The notes below the pieces were generated by a model. The model worked only from the letters and a program-made list of their open reading frames with translations, did not search any database and was not told the origin of the DNA. Below, piece after piece: positions 46,626 through 56,306 of a stretch of DNA of 64,000 nucleotides. A program made the position numbers and the translations under genes. Origin of the DNA: Saprospiraceae bacterium (lineage in GTDB: Bacteria > Bacteroidota > Bacteroidia > Chitinophagales > Saprospiraceae); assembly GCA_016714985.1 (NCBI GenBank), contig JADKBS010000015.1, positions 131,561-195,560 of the forward strand, given 5' to 3'. Numbering within the stretch: position 1 is the stretch's first letter; every line of letters begins with the position of its first letter.

Positions 46626-47339
46626 CCGGCTGCTTGGCGAAGGGCGACCGTAGGGAGCCCTTTGCACAACTCGTAGATAAGGATGACCCCACCATCCTTA
46701 TCCCCTTGTTTTGGGCAGATAAGGATGATTTTTCTTGCCCAGGCAAAGCTAGTAATTTTTGGAATCCCTACAAATCATCGAACAGGCGCTTGATTTTTTG
46801 GATATTCTGCGAGCTGACGGCGTGTAAATCTCATTCGTCTTGCTGCTATTATGTCCCGAACTTCGCCGCACCGCAGACTAAACCGATGCCCACTCTTCAC
46901 ACTCACACCCCAACAATTCCGGGCATGACTTCGCCCTTCATAAGTCACAAAGCATTGCATGGCAACCCAACCTGTGAATATCTTATTTTTCTGAACCCCA
47001 GTCACCTTATTTTTTCATCATGCAAAGCCCTCCCTAGTCCATCGCCGATGCACACCCCCTTCCCTGCAACGCCCACATGACAGTAGGATGGGATGGCCAC
47101 GAGGGCACGGTGCACCAACACTGGGCAAGGGATATGGCGGAGGCAAGTGCGGAAAAGTTCTGATATGCCTTTCCAAAAAGCATAGCTCCAAGTTCAATTG
47201 TTGACCTGGGCAATACCCTATCCAAGACCCTGGTTTGACACAAAGCGCTCTTGAAAGGGTTCGGCTTAACCTTTTCAACACCAATTTTGAGGCATTTTCC
47301 CAAAATTCTGCGTTCATTTGGTGTCAAAACGCACAACTG
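46626..47339. other. Long stretch without a supportable gene
   Basis: About 710 bases between the leftward operon and the ModE-like gene. It holds small hairpins (about 46640-46663, and ATAAGGATG..CATCCTTAT at 46677-46701) and several open frames on both strands with proline- or arginine-rich translations and no recognisable motif. These may be decayed genes. The promoter of the ModE-like gene should lie near the right end. Confidence 0.45.
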
Positions 47340-47738
47340 ATGCCAACTAGTCCAACTTCCAAGATAGCTTCTCAATTCCCCGAAACCACTTCCCTCACCA
47401 TCCATGTTTTCCCTTGGATAGAAACCCCTACGGGTCGTTTTCTCGGCAAGGGGCGGGTGGAGCTGTTAGAGAAAATCATCGAACACGGCTCCATTTCCAA
47501 GGCTGCGAAGGAAATGGGCATGACCTATAAAAAAGCCTGGGACCTCATCAGCTCCATGAACAGCCAATCGGTAAAGCCTTTGGTGCTCACGCAAACGGGC
47601 GGCGGTGGCGGCGGCGGGGCGGTCGTGACGGAGGAGGGAAAATTGGCTATTGCCCTGTTCACAGGGCTACGGCAGCGGCTCGATGCTTTTTTGCAAGAAG
47701 AAAATCGGCGCTTGCAGGCGGCAATGCTTGGTGGTTAA
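47340..47738 (+). CDS. ModE-like winged-helix regulator
   Basis: 132 residues from the ATG at 47340; the frame is open from 47235, but conserved sequence starts only at about residue 15. Residues about 25-75 (GRFLGKGRVELLEKIIEHGSISKAAKEMGMTYKKAWDLISSMN) are the N-terminal winged-helix domain of molybdate regulator ModE. The C-terminal molbindin domains of full ModE are absent; instead there is a Gly-rich stretch (TGGGGGGGAVVTEEG) and a short helix. Single-domain ModE relatives are common in Bacteroidota. The gene is followed by a promoter, a TonB receptor and a TauE/SafE transporter, suggesting control of oxyanion uptake. Confidence 0.75.
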   Translation: MPTSPTSKIASQFPETTSLTIHVFPWIETPTGRFLGKGRVELLEKIIEHGSISKAAKEMGMTYKKAWDLISSMNSQSVKPLVLTQTGGGGGGGAVVTEEGKLAIALFTGLRQRLDAFLQEENRRLQAAMLGG

Positions 47739-47757
47739 CCGCACCGTTATATCTTTG
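47728..47757 (+). promoter_or_regulatory. Probable promoter of the TonB receptor gene
   Basis: TTG at 47728-47730, 19-base spacer, TATCTTTG at 47750-47757: a good Bacteroidota promoter, 20 bases before the ATG at 47778. It overlaps the inverted repeat TTATATC..GATATAA (47748-47766), a possible operator for the ModE-like protein. Confidence 0.5.
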
Positions 47758-47777
47758 CGGATATAACGCACTGTAAA

Positions 47778-50299
47778 ATGAACAAACCGATACTCCTCGT
47801 CGCATTCTTGGGCTGCTTCAACAGCCTGTTTTCCCAACAAGATTCGATAAAATTGGACAGCCTGCGGGAGGTCGTGGTCACGGCCTCCAAGGTCAGCGAG
47901 CGGCGCATGGCGGCCCCCGTCAGTGTGGCGAAGCTGGACGTTCGGGACGCCGTCGCATCGGCATCGCCCACGGTCTATGACGCATTGGAGACCATGAAGG
48001 GCGTGCAGGTCATCTCGCCCAGCCTCGGCTTCCGGGTCATCAATACCCGTGGCTTTGCCAATACGACCAACGTGCGCTTTGCGCAATTGGTGGACGGCGT
48101 GGACAACCAGTCCCCGCACATTGGCGCACCCGTGGCCAGTTCGCTCATGCCCAGCGACCTCGACCTACTCTCAGTGGAAGTGGTGGCGGGCGTCGCCACG
48201 GCGCTCTATGGCATGAACGCCACCAACGGCCTCGCCAATTTTCAAACGAAAAACCCATTTTACTCGGAAGGAGTCGGCATACGCCAACAGGTGGCAGCCT
48301 ACCAGTTCGGCAGCCCGCATGGTGCCAATGCAGAGCTGATGAGCGAGACGAGTTTGCGCTTCGCAAAGGCTTTTTCTGATAAATGGGCCATCAAACTCAA
48401 CGCCAGCTACGCCCGTGGTCAGGACTGGGTGGCCGATGACCGCACCGACCTTTTTCCCAACGGAAATGCCAGCGCCGGGCTGACAGGGGCCGACAATCCC
48501 GCCTTCGACGAGGTAAACGGCTATGGCAACGAGTCCTCCAACCGCCGCACCATTGGCCTTGGCGGCAAGAACTATGTCGTTGCCCGGACAGGCTACCGGG
48601 AGCGGGAAGTGGTGGACTACCAGATGCAGTTCCTCAAGGGCGAAGTGGGGCTTTATTTCCGGCCTTCGGCCAATTCGGAGTGGAGCTACACCTTTCGGGC
48701 CAGCAATTTCGACAATGTTTATCAGCGCTCGAACCGCTTCCGAATCAAGGATTACCGCTTGACGCAGCAAGTTTTGCAGTTTAAAAATCCTTTTTTCAAG
48801 CAAAAGCCTACCTCACCAGCGAGAACACGGGCAAATCGTACAACCTGCGCTCCATGGCCGAGAACATGGATCGCCATTACAAGCCCGACACGGATTGGTA
48901 CGCCGACTATACGACCGCCTTCAACGCCGCAACTGCCAATGGTGAAACTGTGGCCGATGCGCACCGCACCGCCCGCCTCGCCGCCGACGAAGGACGACCC
49001 CAGCCCGGCACCGATGCCTTCAACGCCCTGCTTGATACCCTCGGCGACATCAACAATTGGGACGAAGGCGCTGCGCTGCGGGTAAAGGCGCACCTCGCCC
49101 ATGCGGAGGGCATGGTGAGCCTCGGCAAATTGCTCGGCCTCAAGGAGACGGACTGGCAGGTGGGCGCCGACTACCGTGACTATATCATCGTGCCGGACGG
49201 CAATTATTTCATCAACCCAGAGGAGGGCGACGACAACCTGAATTTTTACAAAGCAGGGGCTTTCACCCAGATTGCCCGGTCATTTTTAAACAATAAGTTG
49301 CGCCTCAGCGCCACCCTGCGGGCAGACAAATGCCGCTATTTTGACCTCGTTTGGAACCCACGGCTCACAGCGGTTTACAGCCTTGCCACCGACCACAACC
49401 TCCGTTTTTCCTATCAAAACGGCTACCGCTTCCCCAGCATTTTCGAGGGCTATACCAATATAAACAGCGGCGGGGTGAAGCGGGTCGGCGGCCTGCGCAT
49501 CATGTCGGATGGCATTTTTGAAAACACTTGGCTGAAAAGCTCCATTGACAAGTTCCAGGCCGCCGTGAACACGGACGTGAACACCAACGGCCTGACCCAG
49601 GCCGATGCCATCCAAAAAAACAAGGATTTGCTGAAAAAGAACGACTACTCCTACCTCAAACCGGAGTTCATGCGCTCCTATGAGTTGGGCTATCGGGGCT
49701 TGTTTTTGAAAAAACGCCTGTTTATTGATATTGACGGCTACTATAATTTCTACCGGGACTTCATGGCGCAGGTGGAGGGCAGCATCCCGAATACCGACCT
49801 CCAGCCCGACATCCCCACCGCCCTTTTCAGCCGCACCACGCAGTTCCGTTACCGCCTCTGGACGAACTCCAAGACCGAGGTGAAAAACTACGGTGGCAGC
49901 GTGGAGGCCCGGTACGCCATCGGCGAGCATTGGGTGGCTTCCGCCAATTTCACCTACGCCACCCTCCAGCGCACCGACCGCAACGACGGCCTTGAAGACG
50001 GCTTCAACACCCCTGAATTCGCTGGAAACCTGGGCCTGAATGCCCGCAATATCGCAGGGCATTGGGGCTTTGGCCTATCGAGCCGTTGGCAGAGCAGCTT
50101 CCTTTGGCAGTCCTTTCTCGTAAACGGCACGGTGCCCGCCTACTACACGCTGGATGGCTTCGTGAGCTACACCTTTGCGCAGCCAAACCTGACCGTGAAA
50201 CTGGGCGGCACGAACCTCCTCAACGACTACTACACCTCCATGCTCGGCGGGCCGGATATGGGCGGGTTTTATTATGGCACGGTGACGTGTTTCTTTTAA
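47778..50299 (+). CDS. TonB-dependent outer-membrane receptor (one frame break), possible oxyanion receptor
   Basis: About 840 residues after a single-base repair near 48804 (CAAAAG to CAAAAAG gives QKAYLTSENTGKSYNLRSM). The signal peptide is MNKPILLVAFLGCFNSLFSQ. Residues about 28-150 form the plug with TonB-box-like SLREVVVTASK, VINTRGFANTTNVRFAQLVDGVDNQSP and VEVVAGVATALYGMNATNG. The rest is a 22-strand-type barrel ending in an aromatic (GTVTCFF). There is no N-terminal carboxypeptidase-like extension and no SusD neighbour, so a small-ligand receptor is more likely than a glycan one. It sits between a ModE-like regulator and a TauE/SafE transporter; molybdate, tungstate or a related anion complex is a reasonable guess. 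Confidence 0.78.
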
Positions 50300-50310
50300 T
50301 ATCTTGCTAA

Positions 50311-51060
50311 ATGTCAACCGAAATCCTACTACTTTGCTTTGGCCTATTTTTCATCGTCGCCCTGCTGTACTCCTCCGTCGGCCATGCTGGCGCAACTGGG
50401 TACCTGGCCATCATGGCGCTGCTCTCCTTTCCCGTGGACAGCATCAAGGGCACCTCGCTGGTGCTGAACATCCTGGTATCGGCCATTGGCACCTACCGAT
50501 TCCTGAAGGCGGGCTATTTCGATAAAAAAGTCTTCCTCACCTTCGCCGTCACCTCCATCCCGATTGCCTTTGTGGGCGGGGCCATGCAGCTCGACCCCAA
50601 GCTGTTCAAGCTGTTGGCGGGCATTTTCCTCATGCTATCCGCCGTGCTGCTGATTGGGAAAAACTATTTGGTGAAGCCTAAGGACGAAGCGCCCAAGGAA
50701 ATACCGCTCGTGCCGGGCCTCAGCATTGGCGCAGCCATCGGTTTCCTGTCCGGTCTGATTGGCGTGGGCGGCGGCGTCTTCCTTTCCCCCATCATGATTT
50801 TGATGAACTGGACGACGGTGAAAAAAGCCTCCGGTGTGGCGGCGCTGTTCATCCTCTGCAATTCGGTGACGGGACTCATCGGCCACCTTTCCAAGTTGCA
50901 AAAAGTGGACGTGAACATTGGTTACTGGGCCGTGGCGGTCATCATCGGTGGGCTGATTGGCTCATACCTGGGCACATCCAAATTTTCCAACAAGGTCATA
51001 TTGGCCGTCTTGGCCTTGGTGCTCTTGACCGCAGGTTTCAAGTTTGTTTTTGTGGGGTAA
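50311..51060 (+). CDS. TauE/SafE family (TSUP) membrane transporter
   Basis: 249 residues with about eight membrane segments in two homologous halves. Each half begins with the family motif: LYSSVGHAGATGYLAIMALL near residue 20 and GFLSGLIGVGGGVFLSPIMI near 145. TSUP proteins move sulfur-containing or other anions across the inner membrane. The gene starts 11 bases after the TonB receptor stop, so the two are surely co-transcribed, which suggests one import pathway across both membranes. The direction and the anion are not proven. Confidence 0.85.
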   Translation: MSTEILLLCFGLFFIVALLYSSVGHAGATGYLAIMALLSFPVDSIKGTSLVLNILVSAIGTYRFLKAGYFDKKVFLTFAVTSIPIAFVGGAMQLDPKLFKLLAGIFLMLSAVLLIGKNYLVKPKDEAPKEIPLVPGLSIGAAIGFLSGLIGVGGGVFLSPIMILMNWTTVKKASGVAALFILCNSVTGLIGHLSKLQKVDVNIGYWAVAVIIGGLIGSYLGTSKFSNKVILAVLALVLLTAGFKFVFVG

Positions 51061-51179
51061 CAGCCGGGGCGTGACATTAAAACTCATTTTTATCCGTAAA
51101 ACAAAAATTTGACTGGTACTTCAAGACTTCCGATTTTTGTAGAATGCCCCCTACACTGAGACCTAAAAATTTACGTACT

Positions 51180-51476
51180 ATGAACAACCCGGTCACTAAG
51201 TTGGCAGATGCTGCGTGGTCAAAAATGGAGGTGCTTTCGACCATACGCAGGTTTATCCAAAATGAATTGAATTATCCCGACTCGCTGCCTGCGGGGTTTT
51301 CTTCCGAAAAACTTCACCACGCCTTGGTTCGTATTGACAGCTTCAGCGGCGAATTTTCCTATTTTATAAGCCTGAAAAACACCCAACCTGACCCAACCTA
51401 TCTGGAGGACAAATTCGATGAACTGTCCAACCAATACAACCATTTGATGCAGGAACTGGAGCACATCGTGAACTAA
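51180..51476 (+). CDS. Small helical protein, paralogue 1
   Basis: 98 residues from the ATG at 51180 (MNNPVTKLADAAWSKMEVLS); the in-frame ATG at 51144 is in poorly conserved sequence. It is helical throughout with the pattern AW..ME.LS.(I/L)R. It is clearly related to the protein at 54603-54899 (same length; shared AW..xE.LS, SE.L..AL..ID.FS and FxxL motifs). No known family. It is probably soluble and cytoplasmic. An A+T-rich leader precedes it. Confidence 0.6.
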   Translation: MNNPVTKLADAAWSKMEVLSTIRRFIQNELNYPDSLPAGFSSEKLHHALVRIDSFSGEFSYFISLKNTQPDPTYLEDKFDELSNQYNHLMQELEHIVN

Positions 51477-51560
51477 AGCGCCAGTAAGCGCTGCATCGTC
51501 CCATTCAATTCCCACTCGTTCAAATAGCAACCTGGCATTAGCATTTAACGACGCCCCCCT

Positions 51561-52100
51561 TTGAGAAAAGGCTTTGCCATATTCTTGCTCGTTGTATCGT
51601 TGTACCCGTTCATGGGCACGAAGGCCATTCTTTTGCTCAGAAAACAAGCCGTCAGGGAAGCCGTAAAGGAGCGGATACTCGCCGGGGTTGGGCAGAACGA
51701 ACTAGTGGAGCTAACCTTTTCCCTGCAAGCCACCAAGGCAGACCTGAAATGGGAGCATTCCAAAGAGTTTGAATACAAAGGCGAGATGTACGACGTCGTG
51801 AAGTCCGAACAGCGGGCCGACAGCATCACCTACTGGTGCATCCACGACAAAGCGGAAACCGAAATCAACCGCCAACTCGATAAACTAACCGCCCATGCGT
51901 CGGGCAAAGACCCACAGCACAAGGCTGCCCTTGGCAATTTCTTCGACTTCCTGAAATCGCTGTTCTGCAACGAACAGCCAACGGTCGAACGGCCAGCCAT
52001 TGCCTCCGTCGTAAACCATTTTACCTACCAGTTTTCAACAAAAACCCTTTATCCGCCCGCTGACTCGCCGCCGCCGGAAAGGGCTGTTTTCTCCGCATAA
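51561..52100 (+). CDS. Membrane-anchored conserved protein preceding a TonB receptor
   Basis: 179 residues from a TTG start codon at 51561. This start gives the single N-terminal hydrophobic segment (MRKGFAIFLLVVSLYPFMGTKAILLL) that the family needs, and no ATG does so. Then comes a conserved region EFEYKGEMYDVVKSEQRADSITYWCIHDKAETEINRQLDKL. I know similar small proteins upstream of TonB-dependent receptors in many Bacteroidota, without assigned function. It lies 72 bases before the receptor gene and is likely co-transcribed with it. It may be an accessory periplasmic protein of the uptake system. Confidence 0.62.
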   Translation: MRKGFAIFLLVVSLYPFMGTKAILLLRKQAVREAVKERILAGVGQNELVELTFSLQATKADLKWEHSKEFEYKGEMYDVVKSEQRADSITYWCIHDKAETEINRQLDKLTAHASGKDPQHKAALGNFFDFLKSLFCNEQPTVERPAIASVVNHFTYQFSTKTLYPPADSPPPERAVFSA

Positions 52101-52172
52101 CTGAAACATAGGCTGCCGAACTCAGTTTTCGGCCAGCCGCACTATTTCCCAATTTGAGAAAACAGGCACACA

Positions 52173-54472
52173 ATGAAAAAGCACATTTCCCTTGGGCTAT
52201 GCTTGGGGATTTGGGGGACCGTATTTTGCCAGTCGGCAGGGCTACAAAGCGCCGTCACTGAACTTCCTCCCAACTCAATTCCCGCTCAGGAAAACACATC
52301 AGTATTAATTGACACCGCCGGCCATTCAACGCAGGACACCATCAAACCGCTCCTGCGGATGCTCGACGAAGTGGTGGTGAGCGCCACCCGCTGGAGCCAG
52401 TCCAACCGCAACGTTCCGTTCAGGATTGCCACGGTGAAAACGAGTGATGTTGCGCTGCAAAACCCGCAAACCGCTGCCGACCTGCTCGGCATGACGGGCG
52501 AGGTTTTTATCCAAAAAAGCCAGCAAGGCGGCGGCAGCCCGATGATTCGGGGCTTCTCGACCAACCGCCTGCTCATCGCCGTGGACGGTGTGCGCATGAA
52601 CACGGCGATCTTCCGCAGCGGCAATTTGCAGAACGTCATCTCGTTCGACCCCCTGGCATTGCAAAGCGCCGAGGTGCTCTTTGGCCCCGGCTCGGTCATG
52701 TACGGCAGCGATGCCGTGGGCGGCGTGATGAACTTCACAACGCTTGCTCCTAAGCTGGCCAGCGAGTCGCCCAGTTTTACCACGGGCAATGCGGCACTGC
52801 GCTACTCCTCCGCCAATGAGGAAATGACGGCCCACCTCGACCTGAACGCCGCTTGGAAAAAGTTTGCACTCACCACCAGCCTCACGCATTCCGATTTCGG
52901 CGACCTCCGCATGGGCACCAACGGCCCCGACGAGTACCTCCGAACGGAGTACGTACAGCGCATGGATGGCAAGGACGTGGTGGTGATGAACCCCGACCCG
53001 CTCGTGCAGCGCCCAACTGGCTACCAGCAAATCAACCTGATGCAGAAGGTACGCTACCAGCCTAACAAGGATTGGGACATCACCTATGGATTCCATTACT
53101 CCACTACAACGGACTACGACCGCTACGACCGCCTGCTCCGCTACCGAGAGGGGCTTCCAAGGAGCGCCGAGTGGCGATATGGCCCGCAGCTATGGACAAT
53201 GAACAACCTCACCGTTTCGCACAAGGCCAGCAGCGGCATATACGACAAGGCAAAGCTCATTTTGGCCCAACAGCATTTTGAGGAGAGCCGCACCGACCGG
53301 GACTTCAACAAGTCCGAGCGGCGCACCCGCTTGGAGAAGGTCAATGCTTGGTCGCTCAACCTCGATTTGCAGAAGGCCATCGGCAAGCGCCACAGCCTGT
53401 TCTACGGCGTGGAAGCCATCCATGACGATGTGAAATCCAGCGGCACCGATGAGGACATGGAGACGCACGAAGTCGTGAAAGGCCCGGCGAGGTACCCTCA
53501 GGCCGACTGGTCGTCGTATGCTGCCTACGTGGCTTGGCAGTTTCAGGCTTCGCAAAAGCTGACGCTGTTCAGCGGGGCGAGGTACAACAGCTTCGGCATG
53601 GACGCCAAGTTCGACACGACGTTCTACCCGTTCCCGTTCACGAGCGCCAAGCAGCAGGATGGTGCCCTTACGGGCAATTTGGGGGCCGTGCTGCACCCAA
53701 GCCCTACTTGGCAACTGCGGGCAAACCTCTCCACGGGCTTCCGCTCCCCCAACGTGGACGACTTGGGCAAGGTCTTCGACTCCGCACCGGGAGCCGTCAC
53801 CGTGCCGAACCTAACCTTGGACCTGAGTATGCCTACAATGCAGAACTGGGCATAGCCAAGGAGTTTGGCAAAATGTTGCGGCTGGATGTCACAGGCTTCT
53901 ATACCCTGCTCGACCATGCCTTGGTGCTCCGCAATTTCACGCTAAACGGCCAAGACAGCATCTTGTACGACGGTGAAATGAGCCAAGTACAGGCCATGAA
54001 GAATGCGGCCAGTGCCACAGTGAAGGGCATTCAGGCAGGCGTGGAAGTCCGGCTGGCGGATGGTTGCAGCTTATCTTCCCACCTCACTTGGCAACAGGGC
54101 GAGGAGGAGCTTGACGACGGTTCGAAAGCCCCGCTGCGACACGCAGCGCCCGTGTTCGGCATCACCCGATTGAGCTACACCAAGCAACAGTTCAAGCTGG
54201 AGGCCAACTTAGCCTTTAGCGGTGAAGTGGCCAATGCCGACCTTGCGCCAGAAGAGAAGGGCAAGGACTACCTTTACGCCGTGGACAAAAATGGCAACCC
54301 GTACTCCCCTAGTTGGTACACCCTGAACTTCAGGGCCATGTACCAGTTGTCGGAACTGTGGGCCATCAGCGGCGGCGTGGAGAACATCACCGACCAGCGG
54401 TACCGCCCATACAGCTCAGGCATTGCGGCAGCAGGAAGGAATTTTGTATTGTCTTTGCGAGCGAAGTTCTGA
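52173..54472 (+). CDS. TonB-dependent receptor of the heme/hemoglobin type (one frame break)
   Basis: About 766 residues after a single-base repair near 53811 (GAACCTAAC to GAACCCTAAC restores PNPNLGPEYAYNAELGI). The signal peptide is MKKHISLGLCLGIWGTVFCQ. The plug contains LDEVVVSATRWSQSNRNVPF, QKSQQGGGSPMIRGFSTNRL and VDGVRMNTAIFRSGNLQNV, followed by GPGSVMYGSDAVGGVM, the pattern of the hemoglobin/heme receptor class. The barrel contains FRSPNVDDLGKVFDS and ends LSLRAKF. It is in an operon with the anchored protein at 51561. The substrate could be heme, or another metal complex in view of the partner protein. Confidence 0.8.
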
Positions 54473-54602
54473 CTTGAAAATGGTCATTGGTCATTGGTAC
54501 CAATGGCCGCAATTTTTTAACACTGGAGATTTTGGCGGAAACACCACCGTCAAAAGAATGAGTAGGGTTTTCCGTTGAATTTCTCCGAAAACCTGAGTTG
54601 TT

Positions 54603-54899
54603 ATGAACAGTACTCAAAAGCGGCTCTCTGAATCGGCGTGGGCCATGCTGGAAACGCTTTCGAGGTTGAGGAAATCCGTGCAGCAGGAGCAGGGCTTTTT
54701 CCATTCCATTTCACCGAAACTGAAATCGGAACGGTTAGAGCCTGCACTGCAAGAAATTGACGGGTTCAGTTCGCAAGTTTCCGGGTTTCTTTCCGAAATA
54801 CACCAACGTGACGAAGGGTCGCTCGAAGCAGCGTATTCTGTCATAGAAGGCAGGTTCGAGGAGTTGAAAGCATCCATCGCCAAACTTTTGGGCCAATAG
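54603..54899 (+). CDS. Small helical protein, paralogue 2
   Basis: 98 residues, ATG at 54603. It aligns over its whole length with the protein at 51180-51476: SAWAMLETLSRLRKSVQQEQ against AAWSKMEVLSTIRRFIQNEL, then SERLEPALQEIDGFSSQVSGFL against SEKLHHALVRIDSFSGEFSYFI. Predicted two- or three-helix bundle, cytoplasmic. No known family. A strong terminator follows. Confidence 0.6.
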   Translation: MNSTQKRLSESAWAMLETLSRLRKSVQQEQGFFHSISPKLKSERLEPALQEIDGFSSQVSGFLSEIHQRDEGSLEAAYSVIEGRFEELKASIAKLLGQ

Positions 54900-54912
54900 C
54901 TTGAACCAAAGG

Positions 54913-54938
54913 GCGGCAGCGCATCCCTGCGCTGCCGC
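54913..54938 (+). terminator. Rho-independent terminator
   Basis: GCGGCAGCG (54913-54921) pairs with CGCTGCCGC (54930-54938) and is followed by TTCTTGTTTTAT, 14 bases after the stop at 54899. Confidence 0.85.
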
Positions 54939-55001
54939 TTCTTGTTTTATGGGGAAATAAACTTTTACGAAGCCAAAGTGCGGATTTACGAGCCTAAACA
55001 G

Positions 55002-55009
55002 TAGGTTTG
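55002..55009 (+). promoter_or_regulatory. Probable -7 element of cdsA
   Basis: TAGGTTTG matches TAnnTTTG, 63 bases before the ATG at 55072. The -33 region is not convincing. Confidence 0.35.
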
Positions 55010-55071
55010 CCGTTCAATAAACAGCAACTCCCGTAGCAAGGAACTACTTGAAACGGGAACCCTAACCTTCT

Positions 55072-56043
55072 ATGAAAGGACTAACTCGAAGGGCCATGAC
55101 CGCTGCCCTATTTGTCGTAGTGATGCTCACGGGCCTGTTCATCGGCAAGATGTCGTTCATCTTCTTGTTTGCCATCATCACCACGCTGTGCCTGTGGGAG
55201 TTCCTGAACTTGGTACTTCACCACCATACCCGACGTGATTGGATACGCATATTCATTGGGGTTATATTCGGGCTTTCGCCTTTTGTACTGGCCGCTGTCA
55301 TGCACATGTCCATCTTCAGCAACGACCAGTTTGTCATCATCACCTCAGTGCTGTTTTTCCCACTGATTTTCATGGCCTTTATCTATGAACTGTTTACCGG
55401 CTCCGAAAAACCGTTCCAAAACGTCGCCTTTATGGTGCTGGGCATGGTCTATATCGGGGCACCATTTTCCTTGCTGAATTTCATCGCCTTCTATGACGAC
55501 GGCTTCAATGTTTGGCCAATTTTTGGCCTGCTACTGCTCACTTGGATGAACGACACGGGCGCCTACCTCATCGGCTCCAAATTCGGCAAGACCCCCCTAC
55601 TTCCCCGCATTTCCCCAAAGAAAACATGGGAAGGCACCCTAGGCGGTGTAGCAGTCACCTTCTTGGTGGGCTATCTTTTTTGCGTTGTAACGGGCGAACT
55701 CCGGTTGCAGGATTGGATGATACTTTCGGCCATCGTTGCCGTATTCGGCAGCATCGGCGACCTCATCGAGTCCATGCTCAAACGAAGCATCAATATCAAG
55801 GACTCCGGCACCCTGCTCCCCGGCCACGGCGGCATGTTGGACAGGTTCGATGCGTTTATCTTCTTGCTGCCGTTTGCGGCGGCGTATTTGCTGTATATCA
55901 GCGAGAGGAGAGGGGGGGAGTGGGGAAAGGGGAAAGAGAGGGAGGGAAAGATTGGAAAAAAAAAAAGAAGAGACCACCTTAAAGTTTTTGGAAACACAAA
56001 CCAGCAGAGTGGCGGGAATTCAAACAATATGCATCGTGGTTGA
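55072..56043 (+). CDS. cdsA: Phosphatidate cytidylyltransferase (CDP-diacylglycerol synthase)
   Basis: 323 residues. The enzyme makes CDP-diacylglycerol from phosphatidate and CTP in the inner membrane, the branch point of phospholipid synthesis. About eight hydrophobic segments are seen. The family signature is complete at about residues 237-265: SMLKRSINIKDSGTLLPGHG then GMLDRFDAF, with the catalytic Lys-Asp and the closing Asp residues. PRISPKKTWEGTLGG at about 180 is also conserved. The normal family end would be near residue 280 (AAYLLYI). The last ~40 residues are a purine-rich, Lys/Glu/Gly low-complexity tail that is probably not part of the native enzyme, or arises from a small frame change. 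A degraded stretch and a SpoIIM-like gene follow. Confidence 0.88.
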   Translation: MKGLTRRAMTAALFVVVMLTGLFIGKMSFIFLFAIITTLCLWEFLNLVLHHHTRRDWIRIFIGVIFGLSPFVLAAVMHMSIFSNDQFVIITSVLFFPLIFMAFIYELFTGSEKPFQNVAFMVLGMVYIGAPFSLLNFIAFYDDGFNVWPIFGLLLLTWMNDTGAYLIGSKFGKTPLLPRISPKKTWEGTLGGVAVTFLVGYLFCVVTGELRLQDWMILSAIVAVFGSIGDLIESMLKRSINIKDSGTLLPGHGGMLDRFDAFIFLLPFAAAYLLYISERRGGEWGKGKEREGKIGKKKRRDHLKVFGNTNQQSGGNSNNMHRG

Positions 56044-56306
56044 AGGGGACGAAAGTGTTATTGGCTCGACTTTCCATGGAAAAAGCCAGACAAACGGAAC
56101 TGGCTTCTTCCAACGTGAAATCCTAAAAGGACAGCCAAAATCTCCTTCGACCCTCTCACTCTCTCACCTAACCTCTAAACCATGCGGGAATCACCTAAAA
56201 CCGGGGGGTTCGACGCGGAAGGAAATGAGGCCGGCGGCGACGCGGGCTGGCGCAGCGGATCTTCTTCAATATCTACAAGAACAAAAAATCGAGACGAAGC
56301 GCCTTT
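55908..56306 (+). other. Purine-rich low-complexity tract and disordered junction
   Basis: 55908-55976 is almost pure purine on the plus strand (runs of G7 and A11). From about 55990 to 56120 one frame reads HKPAEWREFKQYASWLKGTK and LLARLSMEKARQTELASSN, which looks like real protein but has no start and stops at about 56127. From the ATG at 56182 a short frame (MRESPKTGG) leads into the SpoIIM-like gene in another frame. This is probably the broken 5' part of that gene and perhaps a lost small gene. Confidence 0.45.

Noticed and set aside
46634..47080. 148-codon plus-strand and overlapping minus-strand frames near the ModE-like gene
   Set aside because: Proline/histidine- or arginine-rich translations without motifs, crossing hairpins; not enough to call a gene.
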